NCBI GenBank assembly: GCA_958295465.1
Contig: OY282353.1
Coordinates: 1,054,001 to 1,118,000, forward strand
From: an uncultured Gammaproteobacteria bacterium
GTDB lineage: Bacteria; Pseudomonadota; Gammaproteobacteria; HK1
Reading direction: 5' to 3'
Length of the DNA: 64,000 nt
This document shows, piece by piece, positions 1-9,783 of the stretch. The first letter of the stretch is position 1; each line of letters starts with the position of its first letter. Under the pieces are notes generated by a model that worked only from the letters and a program-made list of their open reading frames with translations, was not told where the DNA came from and ran no database searches. Made by a program: the position numbers and the translations under genes.

Positions 1-1
1 G

Positions 2-1987
2 GGCCTGGAGATTGCGCCGCTCGTCCTGCCTGCGGCCACCGACGGCGACGGGCCGCTCACCTATGCGCTCGCGCCGGCCTTGCCCGAGGGGCTTGCGTAC
101 ACCGCCCCGACCGATGCCACGAGCGGCGGCACCCTCGCCGGCACGCCCGCCGTGCCCGCGCAAGCCGCCGCCTGGACCCTGACCGCCACCGACGCCGACG
201 GCGATACCGCGACGCTCACCTTCGACATCGAAGTGGCGCCGGACGTGTCGGACCTAGTGCCGAGCTTCGGCGATGCACAGGTGCCGCCGCAACGCTACGT
301 GCAGGGCCTGGAGATTGACCCTCTCGTCCTGCCTGCGGCCACCGGCGGCGACGGGCCGCTCGCCTATACGCTCGCGCCGGCCTGGCCCAAGGGGCTCGAG
401 TACACCGCCCCGGCCGATGCCACGAGCGGCGGTACCCTCGCCGGCACCCCCACCGTGCCCGCGCAAGCCGCCGCCTGGACCCTGACCGCCACCGACGCCG
501 ACGGCGACCCCGCGACGCTCACCTTCACCATCGAGGTGCTGGACCGCCTGCGGGTGCGCCTGAAGGGCGTCAACGAAGCCCTCCTGCCCGACCTCTCCCG
601 GGCGATGACCGCGAGCACGATGGACGCCGTGGCCGGACGCATCGGGCAGGCGCTCTCCCCGGACGGGGCCGCCGCCCACGGCGCGATGGCCCCCGCGGAC
701 GTGCTCACGGGGTTCGCCGGCCTCCTCCAGGCCAACGAGCAGGCCCTCGAGGACGGCACGTGGTCGTGGAAGCAGGGGCTCGACGGGCGGCGCTTCGCCC
801 TCGCGCTCTCCGGGGACGGCCCCGCCACGGGCGCCGGGGCGCGCGTGACCGCCTGGGGCGCGGGCGACTACCGCAGCCTCGCTGGCGACGGCGACGGTAG
901 CGGGGTGGACTGGGACGGCCACCTGTTCGGCGCGCACCTGGGGATGGACGCCCGCTTCGGGGCCGGGGGACTGGCCGGACTCGCACTCTCGGTGAGCAAG
1001 GGGCGCTTCGACTACACCGACACGTCCGCCGAAGCCCTCGGCAAGACGGTCAAGGGCGAGTACGAGAGCCGGATGACGAGCGTGCATCCCTACGTGGGGT
1101 GGGCATGGCCGGCGGGGACGCACGCCTGGGCGTCGCTCGGCTACGGCCGGGGCGACGTCACCCTCACCGACGGCGAGGCGGGCCGGCACACGAGCGACAG
1201 CACGTTGCGCAGCGCCGCGGCGGGCGGGAGCGTGCGGGTGCTCTCGGGCGAGGGGCCGGGGGTCTTCGGCCCGGTGACCGTGGACCTCAAGGGCGAGGCG
1301 TGGACGACGCGGCTCGCCGTCGAGGACAACGGCGCGCGCATCGCGGGGCTTGCGGTCAGGACCCACCGGCTGCGGGTGGCGGCCGAAGGCGCGCGGGCGT
1401 TCGCGTTGGGCGGGGGCGCGGCGTTCACGCCCTCGGTGGAACTGGGGATGCGCCTCGACGGGGGCGACGGCGAGACCGGGGCGGGGGTGGAGCTCGGGGG
1501 CGGGCTGGACTACGCGCACCCGGCCCTGGGCCTGAGCGCGGACGTGGCGGGCCGGGTGCTGCTCGCGCACGAGGGCGCGACGGAGGACTGGAGCGTGGGC
1601 GGGGCGGTGCGGCTGGAACCGGCCTCGGGCCGGGGGCTGTCGCTACGTCTGGCGCCCTCGTATGGGGACACCGGAAGCGGCCTCTCGCGGCTGTGGGAGG
1701 GCGGCGTGGCCGGGAGCGGCGCCGGGGCCACCGGAGCCGGAGCCACCGGCGCATCCCCGACTGCACGGCTGGACACCGAGATGGGCTACGGCCTGGCGGC
1801 GTTCGCCGGGGTGCTGACCCCCTACGGCGGCCTTGGACTGTCCGAGGGCGGTACGCGCGGCTACCGGCTGGGGGCGCGCTTCCTGCTCGGCCCGGCGTTC
1901 GAGCTGGACCTCGAAGGCGAGCGCCGGGAGAGCCGCACCGAGCGCGCCGGGCACGGCCTGATGCTGCGCGGGCGGATGCGCTGGTAG
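2..1987 (+). CDS. Ig-repeat autotransporter-like outer membrane protein (5' end missing)
   Basis: The reading frame is open from the first bases, so the gene starts before the window. The first 180 or so residues contain two nearly identical putative-Ig/cadherin-like repeats, about 101 residues apart, each with a TATDADGD motif. A linker of about 90 residues follows. The C-terminal 370 residues or so are rich in alternating glycine and aromatic residues and end in MLRGRMRW, as expected for an autotransporter-type beta barrel with a terminal aromatic residue. The likely role is a surface adhesin or passenger anchored in the outer membrane. This is inferred from architecture; the passenger function is unknown. 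The repeats are so similar at DNA level that recombination between them is likely. Confidence 0.75.
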   Translation, partial: GLEIAPLVLPAATDGDGPLTYALAPALPEGLAYTAPTDATSGGTLAGTPAVPAQAAAWTLTATDADGDTATLTFDIEVAPDVSDLVPSFGDAQVPPQRYVQGLEIDPLVLPAATGGDGPLAYTLAPAWPKGLEYTAPADATSGGTLAGTPTVPAQAAAWTLTATDADGDPATLTFTIEVLDRLRVRLKGVNEALLPDLSRAMTASTMDAVAGRIGQALSPDGAAAHGAMAPADVLTGFAGLLQANEQALEDGTWSWKQGLDGRRFALALSGDGPATGAGARVTAWGAGDYRSLAGDGDGSGVDWDGHLFGAHLGMDARFGAGGLAGLALSVSKGRFDYTDTSAEALGKTVKGEYESRMTSVHPYVGWAWPAGTHAWASLGYGRGDVTLTDGEAGRHTSDSTLRSAAAGGSVRVLSGEGPGVFGPVTVDLKGEAWTTRLAVEDNGARIAGLAVRTHRLRVAAEGARAFALGGGAAFTPSVELGMRLDGGDGETGAGVELGGGLDYAHPALGLSADVAGRVLLAHEGATEDWSVGGAVRLEPASGRGLSLRLAPSYGDTGSGLSRLWEGGVAGSGAGATGAGATGASPTARLDTEMGYGLAAFAGVLTPYGGLGLSEGGTRGYRLGARFLLGPAFELDLEGERRESRTERAGHGLMLRGRMRW

Positions 1988-2009
1988 GCGGCGCGTCCGG
2001 GGGAGGCGG

Positions 2010-2280
2010 ACCGGCACCCTTGGTCCCAGTGGTGGATGACGGAGTCCGGGCGGCGTTGCTCGACGGCCATGTCCAGGGTATCGAGCACGAGTTCGGTGCG
2101 CAGATGCCCGGCCATCGCCCAGCCCGTCCCCGCGAAAGCGTGGATTCGGCGGCTGAACACGTCGAGCACGATGGCCAGGGACGGGAATCCGACCAGGGTC
2201 GGCACGTAGGGCCTGCCCCCCGGCTGACTGCCTGCCGGGGCAGGCTCCGTGGAAACGGGGGGCGGTCTCGATGTCGCCAT
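2010..2280 (-). pseudogene. IS3-family transposase relic (OrfA start joined to OrfB integrase core)
   Basis: The minus strand encodes MATSRPPP, the start of an IS3-type OrfA. It runs directly into an OrfB rve-integrase stretch with the motifs IVLDVFSRRI, WAMAGHLRTELVLD and VIHHWDQG. The middle of the element, including the frameshift region, is missing, and so is everything after the second catalytic region. A normal element would have HHSDQG where this has HHWDQG. It is therefore a dead internal-deletion derivative, next to the end of the autotransporter gene. Confidence 0.7.
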
Positions 2281-2334
2281 GGTGGATACCTCCTCCCCAA
2301 AGGGTCGGGGGTCCACGAAATCGGGTCAACTCCA
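2241..2334 (-). repeat. IS3 element end, copy A
   Basis: This stretch holds the OrfA start and the terminal part of the insertion sequence. It is nearly the same as 55361-55446, and in the same orientation. The outer end reads GGAGTTGACCCGATTTCG on the minus strand, which is likely the terminal inverted repeat. Confidence 0.65.
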
Positions 2335-2447
2335 GCGGCCCATCTCTCACTACGCCGGCGCACGCGTGCGCGCCCACGTGTTCCTGAAAAAAAACAACCA
2401 GTTGACTCGCACCTGCTCTCGAAGTTCAGACTAAGGGAAAGGGGAAG

Positions 2448-3665
2448 TTACCGCCGCACGCGGCCGTCGCCCTCGGCCCACCGCATGGCGGCGAGCATGC
2501 CCGCGCCGAAAACCGCGAAGGCGCCGATCTGGACGTACATGGTGCCGTCGAAGCTCTGGCCGATGAGCGCCCCGAGGGGCACCGAGATCAGGGTGGAGAG
2601 CGATGCGACCACCGCCGCCCCCACGCCGGCGATATGGCCCAGAGGCTCCATCGCCAGCGCGTTGAGATTGCCGAAGATGGGGCCGATGCAGAGGAAGACG
2701 GCCATGAGGTAGCTCATGAACAGCCACAGCGGAGGCAGGCCGTCGAAGGCGAAGGCGCCCGCCCACGCGACGAGCGAGACGAGGGTGATGCATCCCGCCG
2801 CCGCGTTCGAGATCCGGCGCATCCCATGCTTCATCACGAGGCGGCCGTTCACGAGCGCGGCACCCCCGATGGCGAGCGCGAGCATCCCGAAATACAGCGG
2901 GAAGAGCGCGCCCGTACGGTACGCCTCCTGGAAGATCTGCTGGGCCGAGCTCAGGTAGGCGACGAAGGGGGAGAATGCGAACCCCGTCGCGAGGGTGTAT
3001 CCGACCGCGGCCCGGATCCCCAGGATCTCCCGCACGGCCCCGCCGACGGCCCGTAGCGAGAAGGGCCGGCGGCGGGCGGCGGGCAGGGTCTCCGGCTGGC
3101 GTAGCGCGAACCATGCGAAGGCGACGGCAGCGGCGGCGAAGAAGGTGACGAATATCGCGCGCCAGCCCGAGAGCCAGAGGATCCCCTGTCCGAGGGCCGG
3201 GGCGACGGCGGGCACGAGGATGAACACGGCCATCGCGAACGACATCAGCCGGGCCATCCGGGGGCCTCCATACAGATCGCGGATGAGGGCCATGACCACG
3301 ATCCTGGGTCCCGCCACCCCGATCCCCTGCAGGACGCGGGCCGCGATCATCACCTCGAACGTGGGCGCGAAGATGGACACGAGGCATCCGGCCATGAACA
3401 CGGCGAGGCCGGCGTAGATGGCGGGCTTGCGACCGGTGTGGTCGGAGAGCGGGCCGTAGAGGATCTGGCCGAACCCGAGCCCCAGGAACAGGGCCGTCAC
3501 GACGAACTGGACGTCGTTCGGATGCGGCGCCCCGAGGTCGCGGCCGATCGCGGGCAGCGCCGGCAGCATCGCGTCGATCGCGAGCGCGACCAGTGACATC
3601 AGGAGGGCGACGAGGGGAACGAACTCGGCGGGACGAAGGACCCTTCCGGTCCTCGCACGGCTCAT
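2448..3665 (-). CDS. Bcr/CflA family multidrug efflux MFS transporter
   Basis: The predicted protein has 405 residues and about twelve hydrophobic segments. The major-facilitator loop motif between helices 2 and 3 is seen as GPLSDHTGRKPAI, and a QGIGVAGPRI stretch follows in helix 5, as in Bcr/CflA drug/H+ antiporters. It would export small hydrophobic drugs or metabolites across the inner membrane using the proton gradient. I chose the start at 3665 (MSRARTG) because the extra 29 upstream residues are basic and not family-like. The gene stands alone, convergent with the IS3 relic side and downstream of the PIN relic. The substrate cannot be read from the sequence. Confidence 0.85.
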   Translation of the reverse strand: MSRARTGRVLRPAEFVPLVALLMSLVALAIDAMLPALPAIGRDLGAPHPNDVQFVVTALFLGLGFGQILYGPLSDHTGRKPAIYAGLAVFMAGCLVSIFAPTFEVMIAARVLQGIGVAGPRIVVMALIRDLYGGPRMARLMSFAMAVFILVPAVAPALGQGILWLSGWRAIFVTFFAAAAVAFAWFALRQPETLPAARRRPFSLRAVGGAVREILGIRAAVGYTLATGFAFSPFVAYLSSAQQIFQEAYRTGALFPLYFGMLALAIGGAALVNGRLVMKHGMRRISNAAAGCITLVSLVAWAGAFAFDGLPPLWLFMSYLMAVFLCIGPIFGNLNALAMEPLGHIAGVGAAVVASLSTLISVPLGALIGQSFDGTMYVQIGAFAVFGAGMLAAMRWAEGDGRVRR

Positions 3666-3739
3666 CCTCCGCTCTCTTGCGTCACCGAGGCGCTCCCTGC
3701 TCTTGATTCGAGACACCAGGGACTGCATGGACCGGCGGG

Positions 3740-3946
3740 GTCGGCCGCGCATCCGGCAAGGCCAGGGCCGAATCGGAACGCCGCGGGACCCGGATCGAGG
3801 ATTTCGACCTCGCGGTCACCGCCCATGCGCTCGCCCTCGACGCCACGCCGGTCAGTGACGACCTCGGCCACGCGCACCGCCTGTCCGGCCTTCGAGTCGG
3901 GAACCGGCGCTTGCGTCCCGACCCTGCCACACCCGTATCGACGTAG
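3740..3946 (+). pseudogene. VapC-like PIN-domain toxin relic (3' part)
   Basis: In this plus-strand frame the translation includes RGTRIEDFDLAVTAHALAL, then TPVSDDLGHAHRLSGLRV. This follows the C-terminal half of VapC PIN ribonucleases, in which an acidic DF-D-x-x-I-A-A-H helix and a T-x-D strand carry metal-binding residues. No start codon, N-terminal half or antitoxin gene is present, so this is a decayed fragment. It fills most of the otherwise empty 340 bp between the MFS gene and the dehydrogenase gene. Confidence 0.5.
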
Positions 3947-4005
3947 CGCCCGCGGGCGGTCCGGTGCGCCGCAGGTGCGGGAGCCCTTGCACGCGGTCCC
4001 TGGCC

Positions 4006-5481
4006 CTAACCGTCGATCCCTCCCATGCAGAGGTACTTGATCTCGATGAAGTCGTCGATGCCGTACTTCGACCCCTCGCGGCCGATCCCCGACTCCTTGA
4101 CGCCGCCGAACGGCGCCACTTCGTTCGAGATGATCCCCTCGTTGACGCCCACGATCCCGTATTCGAGACCCTCGGAGACGCGCCATACGCGGCCGACGTC
4201 GCGGCTGTAGAAGTACGCGGCAAGGCCGAACTCGGTGTCGTTGGCCATGCGCACCGCCTCGTCCTCGGTGGAGAAGCGGAACAGCGGCGCGACCGGACCG
4301 AACGTCTCCTCGCGCGCCACCGCCATCGCGGGGGTGACGCCGGTGAGCAGGGTCGGCTGGAAGAAGCTGCCGCCGAGGGCGTGGCGCCCGCCGCCGGTCG
4401 CGACCATCGCACCCTTCGCGGTCGCGTCCGCGATGTGCTCCTCGACCTTCTCCACCGCGCGCATGTCGATGAGCGGTCCCTGCTGCGTGCCGTCCTCCAG
4501 CCCGTTGCCGACCTTGAGCCCCTTGACCGCCTCGACCATCTTCGCGGCGAACGCGTCGTGGATCCCGTCCTGGACCAGCAACCGGTTGGCGCATACGCAG
4601 GTCTGCCCCGCGTTGCGGTACTTCGAGGCCATCGCGCCGGCCACCGCCGCGTCGAGGTCCGCGTCGTCGAAGACGATGAAGGGGGCGTTGCCGCCGAGCT
4701 CCAGGCTGACCTTCTTCACCGTGGAGGCGCACTGCGACATCAGGAGCTTGCCGACCTCCGTGGAGCCGGTGAACGAGAGCTTGCGCACCGTCGGGTTCGA
4801 GGTGAGCTCGGCCCCCATCGGGCCGGACGGGCCGGTGACGACGTTGATCACGCCGGGCGGGATCCCCGCCCGTTCGGCGAGCGCCGCGAGGGCCAGGGCC
4901 GAGAACGGGGTCTGCGACGCCGGGCGGATGACCACGGGGCAGCCCGCCGCGAGGGCCGGGGCGCACTTGCGGGTGATCATCGCGGCGGGGAAGTTCCACG
5001 GCGTGATCGAGGCGACGACGCCGATCGGCTGCTTCAGCACCACGATCCGCTTGCCGGGCAGCGGGTGGCCGATGACGTCCCCGTAGACGCGCTTCCCTTC
5101 CTCCGCGAACCATTCGACGAAGGACGCCGCGTAGGCGATCTCGCCGCGCGACTCGGCCAGCGGCTTGCCCTGCTCGCTCGTCATCAGCACCGCGAGATCT
5201 TCCTGATGCGCCATCATGAGGTCGAACCAGCGGCGCATCAGGTTGGCGCGCTCCTTGGCAGGACGTGAGCGCCACGCCGGCCACGCGGCGTCGGCCGCTT
5301 CTATCGCGCCGTGCGTCTCCTCCGCACCGAGAGCGGGGACCGTACCGATGATCTCGCCGGTGGCGGGGTTGCCGACTTCGAGCACGTCGCCGCTCTGCGC
5401 ATCGATCCAGCCGCCGTTCACGTAGCACTGCCGGCGGAAAAGGGCGGGGTCGCCGAGGACGATCTTCGTCTTGGCATCCAT
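4006..5481 (-). CDS. gabD: NAD(P)-dependent succinate-semialdehyde dehydrogenase family protein
   Basis: The protein is 491 residues, normal for aldehyde dehydrogenases. Visible landmarks are the NAD-binding stretch ITPWNFPAAM, the general base in LELGGNAP (near residue 261) and the nucleophile in NAGQTC (Cys near 295). The early part (YVNGGWIDAQSG) and overall pattern are most like GabD, which oxidises succinate semialdehyde to succinate in the GABA shunt and related amine catabolism. Related semialdehydes, such as those from taurine or polyamine breakdown, are possible substrates. The start at 5481 (MDAKTKI) is preferred; the frame is open further upstream but that part is not family-like. 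It is divergent from tauABC across a 332-bp spacer. Confidence 0.8.
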   Translation of the reverse strand: MDAKTKIVLGDPALFRRQCYVNGGWIDAQSGDVLEVGNPATGEIIGTVPALGAEETHGAIEAADAAWPAWRSRPAKERANLMRRWFDLMMAHQEDLAVLMTSEQGKPLAESRGEIAYAASFVEWFAEEGKRVYGDVIGHPLPGKRIVVLKQPIGVVASITPWNFPAAMITRKCAPALAAGCPVVIRPASQTPFSALALAALAERAGIPPGVINVVTGPSGPMGAELTSNPTVRKLSFTGSTEVGKLLMSQCASTVKKVSLELGGNAPFIVFDDADLDAAVAGAMASKYRNAGQTCVCANRLLVQDGIHDAFAAKMVEAVKGLKVGNGLEDGTQQGPLIDMRAVEKVEEHIADATAKGAMVATGGGRHALGGSFFQPTLLTGVTPAMAVAREETFGPVAPLFRFSTEDEAVRMANDTEFGLAAYFYSRDVGRVWRVSEGLEYGIVGVNEGIISNEVAPFGGVKESGIGREGSKYGIDDFIEIKYLCMGGIDG

Positions 5482-5813
5482 GGTCGGGGCTCCGGGGAAT
5501 CTCGATGTCGCACGGCGGCGACGATGGGGATGTGGCGGGCGTCGCCGGCCGGATGTGCCGGCGGCCCGTTCGGCCGAAAACATCGACCGGAAACACGTCG
5601 ATTCTACCTCGCAACCGGAGTACATTGGCGGCCCGAGCCCGGCTCCGGGCCAGGATGCTTGCAAATCGGGTACGACGGTACGGGGTGGGGTATGCTCGGC
5701 TGCGGCCGGGCCAATCGGACGGGAGCCGGCCGGCACCTCGTCGGATCGAGCCCGGTAGTGGTCGTAGCATCGTCCGGTGGTAGTCGTAACAATCGTCCAA
5801 GGAGAGGTGAACC
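5482..5813. promoter_or_regulatory. Divergent gabD/tauA spacer with a short tandem repeat
   Basis: No gene is seen here. The spacer must hold the promoters of gabD (left) and tauA (right). An imperfect tandem repeat of about 22 bp, GGTAGTGGTCGTAGCATCG then GGTGGTAGTCGTAACAATCG, occupies 5754-5798 just before the tauA ribosome site AGGAGAGG at 5800-5807. It could be a regulator site or simply slippage. No confident -35/-10 pair was picked. Confidence 0.35.
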
Positions 5814-6812
5814 ATGAAAAGACAACTGCGAAAAGCCGCGATCGTTGCCGCGGCGGCGTTGTTCGGCTTGGCCGGAAGCGTCCACGCGGCCGACGTCACG
5901 GTCGGTTTCCAGCTCGTGTACGGGCCGTGGAAGGCGAAGATGGAAGAGCTCAAGGCGAACGGCCTCGGAGGCAAGAGCATCGAGTTCGTGAAGTTCACCT
6001 CCGGCACCGAGGTGATCAACGCCATGGCGTCGGGATCGGTGGACATCTCGCTCAACGGCTCCTCGCCGTCGGCGGCGGGTTACAGCCGGGGCGTCGATCT
6101 CCAGGTCATCTACGTCTACGACAACATCAACGATGCGGAGGCGCTGGTCGTCGACGACTCCGTCACCGCACCGCAGGATCTCGCCGGAAAGACGATCGCG
6201 GTGCCGTTCGGTTCCACCACCCACTTCCACATGATGTTCGCTCTGGAGCAGTTCAACATCTCGCCGAAGGATCTCGATGTGCTCGACATGTCTCCGCCGG
6301 ACATGGTCGCGGCTTGGGAGCGCGGCGACATCAACGGCGGATTCGTCTGGGATCCCGCCCTCGGGCGCATGAAGGAAAAGGGCCGGGTACTCCTCACGTC
6401 GGGCGATCTCAGCAACTGGGGCAAGGCCACCTTCGATGCGATGGTCGCGCGCAAGGGGTTCACCGACGAGAATCCCGAGTTCACCTGCCAGTGGGTCAAG
6501 ATGGTGGCGACGGCCGATGCCGACTATCGCGCCAATCCGATGGCCTACGCCCCGGGGACCGGCAACGCCATGGGGATCGCCAAGAGCGTGTCCGGCGACG
6601 AGGCCCAGGTCGCCGGAGTGCTCGCGCTGTACGACTATCCGACCCTGGAGGAGCAGGTCTCGGGTACATGGCTCGGCGGTGGGGTGCAGAACGCACTGAT
6701 GGCGGCATCGGAGTTTCTGATGTCCCAGGGCAAGCTCGACAACGTGCTCGACAGCTACGCCGACTCCGCGACGCCGAAATTCGCGCAGATGGTGCTGGAC
6801 GGCGGGTGCTGA
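5814..6812 (+). CDS. tauA: Taurine ABC transporter substrate-binding protein
   Basis: The 332-residue product begins with a Sec signal peptide (basic MKRQLRK, then an alanine-rich core, cleavage after VHA near residue 25), so it acts in the periplasm. The mature part has the TauA/SsuA-type two-lobed pattern, with [19 protein letters not shown] near the N-lobe hinge and a central segment (VPFGSTTHF, later [12 protein letters not shown]). It would bind taurine and deliver it to the TauBC transporter for use as carbon, nitrogen or sulfur source. A good Shine-Dalgarno, AGGAGAGG, precedes ATG. A 14-bp perfect hairpin after the stop probably keeps its message more abundant than tauBC. No taurine dioxygenase or taurine dehydrogenase gene is in view. 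Confidence 0.88.
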   Translation: MKRQLRKAAIVAAAALFGLAGSVHAADVTVGFQLVYGPWKAKMEELKANGLGGKSIEFVKFTSGTEVINAMASGSVDISLNGSSPSAAGYSRGVDLQVIYVYDNINDAEALVVDDSVTAPQDLAGKTIAVPFGSTTHFHMMFALEQFNISPKDLDVLDMSPPDMVAAWERGDINGGFVWDPALGRMKEKGRVLLTSGDLSNWGKATFDAMVARKGFTDENPEFTCQWVKMVATADADYRANPMAYAPGTGNAMGIAKSVSGDEAQVAGVLALYDYPTLEEQVSGTWLGGGVQNALMAASEFLMSQGKLDNVLDSYADSATPKFAQMVLDGGC

Positions 6813-6840
6813 GCCCGACCTGACATCGGGTCGACGGATT

Positions 6841-6879
6841 CCCGGCCGGCCCCGGCAAAGCACGTCGGGGCCGGCCGGG
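6841..6879 (+). terminator. Strong hairpin between tauA and tauB
   Basis: A perfect 14-bp inverted repeat, CCCGGCCGGCCCCG and its complement, is separated by an 11-base loop. No T-run follows, so it is more likely a message-stabilising or partially attenuating hairpin within a tauABC transcript than a full terminator. Confidence 0.55.
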
Positions 6880-6975
6880 ACGACAGACGTCCCACCTCAG
6901 GTTGCCGGATCGATACAGAATGCGAATCTGGTCCGGTCCGGCACTCCCGAGGCGCTTTCGGATAGCCATGTGCCC

Positions 6976-7776
6976 ATGACCTCGGTCATCAGTCTGCGTC
7001 ACGTCGGGATGGAGTTCCCGGCCCTGCAGGGTCTTGGAAGCGTCAGGGCCCTCGAAGACGTGAGCCTGGATTTCCGGGAGAACGAGTTCGTCGTGGCGCT
7101 CGGGGCATCCGGCTGCGGCAAGACCACGCTGCTCAACGTCATCGCCGGTTTCCTCTCTCCCACCTCCGGCGAGGTCCTGCACAAGGGCACCCCGGTCGGC
7201 GGCCCGGGAAAGGACCGGGGCGTCGTCTTCCAGAAACATGCCCTGCTCCCCTGGCTGGACGTGGTCGAGAACACCGAGTTCGGACTCAAGCTCCAGGGGG
7301 TAGGGAGCGGCGAACGCCGGGCCAGGGCGCGGGAGAACCTGGCGCTGGTCGGTCTGTCGGACTTCGAGCATTACCCCATCTATCAACTCTCCGGCGGCAT
7401 GCAGCAGCGGGTCGGCCTTGCCCGGGCACTGACCTGCGACCCGGACATGCTGCTCATGGACGAGCCGCTCGGGGCGCTGGACGCCTTCACGCGCGAGAAC
7501 ATGCAGGAGCTGATCCTCGACGTGTGGAGAAAGACCAGGAAAGTCGTGTTCTTCATCACCCACAGCGTGGAGGAAGCGCTGTTCATGGCGACCCGGCTCG
7601 TGGTGATGTCCCCGCGGCCGGGCCGGATCACGCACGAGTACGATCTCGACTTCTGCAACCAGTTCTTCGAATCGGGCAATGCGCGGAAGGTCAAGTCGTC
7701 ATCCGATTTCATCAAGATTCGCGAAGAGATCCTGTCCATCATCTATGGCGAAGAAGTGGGAGAGCAGCCGCCATGA
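6976..7776 (+). CDS. tauB: Taurine ABC transporter ATP-binding protein
   Basis: The 266-residue ATPase shows Walker [10 protein letters not shown], signature LSGGMQQR, Walker B LLMDEP followed by [10 protein letters not shown], and the switch histidine in ITHSVEEA. These are typical of TauB/SsuB/NrtD ATPases that power nitrate/sulfonate/taurine importers. It acts on the inner face of the cytoplasmic membrane with TauC. The start may be ATG at 6976 or GTG at 6970; neither has a strong ribosome site. Its stop overlaps the tauC start as ATGA, so the two are translationally coupled. The C-terminal extension ([13 protein letters not shown]) is longer than in E. coli TauB. Confidence 0.88.
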   Translation: MTSVISLRHVGMEFPALQGLGSVRALEDVSLDFRENEFVVALGASGCGKTTLLNVIAGFLSPTSGEVLHKGTPVGGPGKDRGVVFQKHALLPWLDVVENTEFGLKLQGVGSGERRARARENLALVGLSDFEHYPIYQLSGGMQQRVGLARALTCDPDMLLMDEPLGALDAFTRENMQELILDVWRKTRKVVFFITHSVEEALFMATRLVVMSPRPGRITHEYDLDFCNQFFESGNARKVKSSSDFIKIREEILSIIYGEEVGEQPP

Positions 7777-8666
7777 ATCTCGGGATTTTCTCGCAACGCA
7801 CGCCGCGGGCGGTCGACCAGTACGGGGCCCCCGGCAAGGGCAACAGCACCGCGATCAGCGCCGTCACCATCGTGCTGATTCTCGGGAGCTGGTGGCTCGT
7901 GACCCAGCTCGAGCTCATCCGACCGTTGTTCCTGCCGTCGCCCGAGATGGTGATCTCGAAATTCAACAAGATCGCCTGTACGGAGTACTACGTCGAGAAG
8001 CTGCTCACCGCGGTCGGCGCGCGGGCCGAGGTGGAGGCCGAATGCCATGGCTTCAGCGAGCATACCTTGCACGAGCACATCCTCTGGAGCCTCTACCGCG
8101 TATTCAGCTCCTTCTTCCTGGCGGTGGTCACCGCGGTCCCGATCGGCCTCGCCATGGGCATGAGCCGGTTGGCGCGCGGCGTCTTCGACCCGCCGATCGA
8201 GTTCTACCGCCCGATCCCGCCGCTCGCCTACCTGCCGCTGACCATCATCTGGTTCGGAATCGGCGAATCCGGCAAGCTCTTCCTGATTTACCTGGCCTGT
8301 TTCGCGCCCATCGCCATCAACGCCCGCGCCGGTGTTCGCTCTGTCTCCATGGAGCAGATCCATGCGGCCTATTCCATGGGCGGAAGCCGCCGGCAGGTCG
8401 TCCGGCAGGTGGTGCTCAAGGCCGCGCTCCCCGAGATCCTCACCGGCATGCGGGTCGCGATCGCCTTCGGCTGGACGACCCTGGTCGCGGCGGAGATGGT
8501 CGCAGCCAAGGCCGGGATTGGAGTGATGGTGCTGAACGCCGCCCGTTTCCTTGCGACCGACATCGTGTTCCTCGGCATCGTGGTGATCGGCGCGGTCGCG
8601 TTCGTGTTCGACCTCCTCATGCGGAGGATCGAGCTGGCGCTCGTGCCTTGGAAAGGCAAGGTGTGA
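7773..8666 (+). CDS. tauC: Taurine ABC transporter permease
   Basis: The 297-residue inner membrane protein has six or so hydrophobic helices. The permease-ATPase coupling (EAA) loop is seen as [21 protein letters not shown], read here in two parts ([10 protein letters not shown] and [11 protein letters not shown]). The family is the TauC/SsuC binding-protein-dependent permeases. An unusual insert with two cysteines, around residues 65-95 (IACTEYY to AECHGFSE), sits before the first conserved helix bundle and is absent from E. coli TauC as I recall it. ATG overlaps the tauB stop. A GC hairpin lies a few bases after its stop. Confidence 0.87.
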   Translation: MNLGIFSQRTPRAVDQYGAPGKGNSTAISAVTIVLILGSWWLVTQLELIRPLFLPSPEMVISKFNKIACTEYYVEKLLTAVGARAEVEAECHGFSEHTLHEHILWSLYRVFSSFFLAVVTAVPIGLAMGMSRLARGVFDPPIEFYRPIPPLAYLPLTIIWFGIGESGKLFLIYLACFAPIAINARAGVRSVSMEQIHAAYSMGGSRRQVVRQVVLKAALPEILTGMRVAIAFGWTTLVAAEMVAAKAGIGVMVLNAARFLATDIVFLGIVVIGAVAFVFDLLMRRIELALVPWKGKV

Positions 8667-8671
8667 CGATG

Positions 8672-8696
8672 CGCCGCCGCGCCCGATGCGGCGGCG
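8672..8696 (+). terminator. Hairpin after tauC
   Basis: A 9-bp inverted repeat, CGCCGCCGC with complement GCGGCGGCG, sits around a 7-base loop six bases after the tauC stop. There is no clear T-run, so it is a probable transcript end or 3' stabiliser for tauABC. Confidence 0.45.
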
Positions 8697-8905
8697 GGAA
8701 TCGAGCTCGATGCCGGATGAGATTGTTTGCGCATCAAGGCAATCACCGCTGCCAAGATCTGTTCCGCTCCCCGCGCAGAGGGTAGCGCGGCGCGGGTCCC
8801 TGTGAAACAGTCCCTTTCCGTACCAGCCTCCCGCCCGGCGCAATCGGACGGCTCCCCAGGATGCCTCGCCCAGCCCCTGCAACCGGCCCCCCGCAAGAGG
8901 ACACG

Positions 8906-9777
8906 ATGCCCGAAACCGCCCTGCCTTCCCATGCCTCCGTGGTCGTCATCGGCGGCGGGGTCATGGGCTGCTCGACCCTCTAACCTGGCGAAGGCGTGCG
9001 TCTCCGACGCCGTCCTCCTGGAACGCAACCAACTGACCTCCGGCACCACCTGGCATTCCGCCGCCCAGGTGCGCGCCCTGCGCTCGTCCCGCAACCTCAC
9101 CGACCTCATCCGCCATTCCATCTCCCTCTACGCCGGGCTGGAGGCGGAGACCGGCCAGGCGACCGGCTGGATCAACAAGGGCTTGCTCTCGATCACCACC
9201 ACCGAAGACCGGCTCGTCCATATCCGGCGCCAGGAGGCGCTGGCGCATCTGTTCGGGGTACGCGCCCGGTCCATCCCGACCGGGGAGGCGAAGGAGCGCT
9301 GGCCGTTGATGCACGCTGAGGACGTTATCGGCGTGGTCTGGTCACCCGACGACGGCCGGGTCGGCCCCTCCGACCTCTGCGCCGCCCTCGCCAAGGGGGC
9401 CAGTGCCCGGGACGCGCGGCTCTGCGAAGACACCGCCGTGACCGGTATCCTGACCGATGGCGGCCGGATCACCGGCGTCGAGACGGGCCGCGGCGTAGTG
9501 CGTTGCGACGCGGCCGCGCTCTGCGCCGGGCTGTGGAGCCGCAAGGTGGCGTCCATGGCCAACTCGAAGTTCCGGTCTGGCCCTGCGAGCATTTCTACCT
9601 GCTCACCAAGCCCATCGACGTCATCGAAGGCAACCTGCCGACCCTGTCGGACCACGATGGTCATCTCTACATCCGGGACGATTCGGGCGGGCTGCTGATC
9701 GGCTGCTTCGAGTCGATGGGCAAGGCCATCGATCCCGACCGGCTCGGCGAGGACTTCGCCTTCCGGTTGCTGCCGAA
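8906..9777 (+). pseudogene. FAD-dependent oxidoreductase (DAO family), frameshifted and truncated
   Basis: The gene starts with MPETALPSHA and a clear FAD-binding motif, VVVIGGGVMGCSTL. It hits TAA at 8981-8983, where a 2-base deletion moves the frame. The next frame carries VLLERNQLTSGTTWHSAAQ, typical of sarcosine/dimethylglycine dehydrogenase-type enzymes. A second, 1-base deletion near 9570 moves the frame again to VPVWPCEHFYLLTKPID. Similarity stops near FRLLP at about 9777, where the sequence changes character. A full gene would be about twice as long. It probably once oxidised an N-methyl amine; it is now dead. Its broken end marks the left boundary of the defence island. Confidence 0.75.
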
Positions 9778-9783
9778 CATCAG

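Noticed and set aside
254..1570. Long minus-strand open frame of about 438 codons
   Set aside because: It is antisense to the autotransporter gene, with proline/arginine-rich shadow composition and no motif; a GC-driven artefact.
1099..2712. Plus-strand open frame of about 537 codons
   Set aside because: It overlaps the autotransporter in another frame and crosses the IS3 relic; its translation is Arg/Gly-rich and unlike any protein.
3662..6055. Minus-strand open frame of about 797 codons across gabD and tauA
   Set aside because: It is in the wrong frame over gabD, whose true frame has all catalytic motifs.
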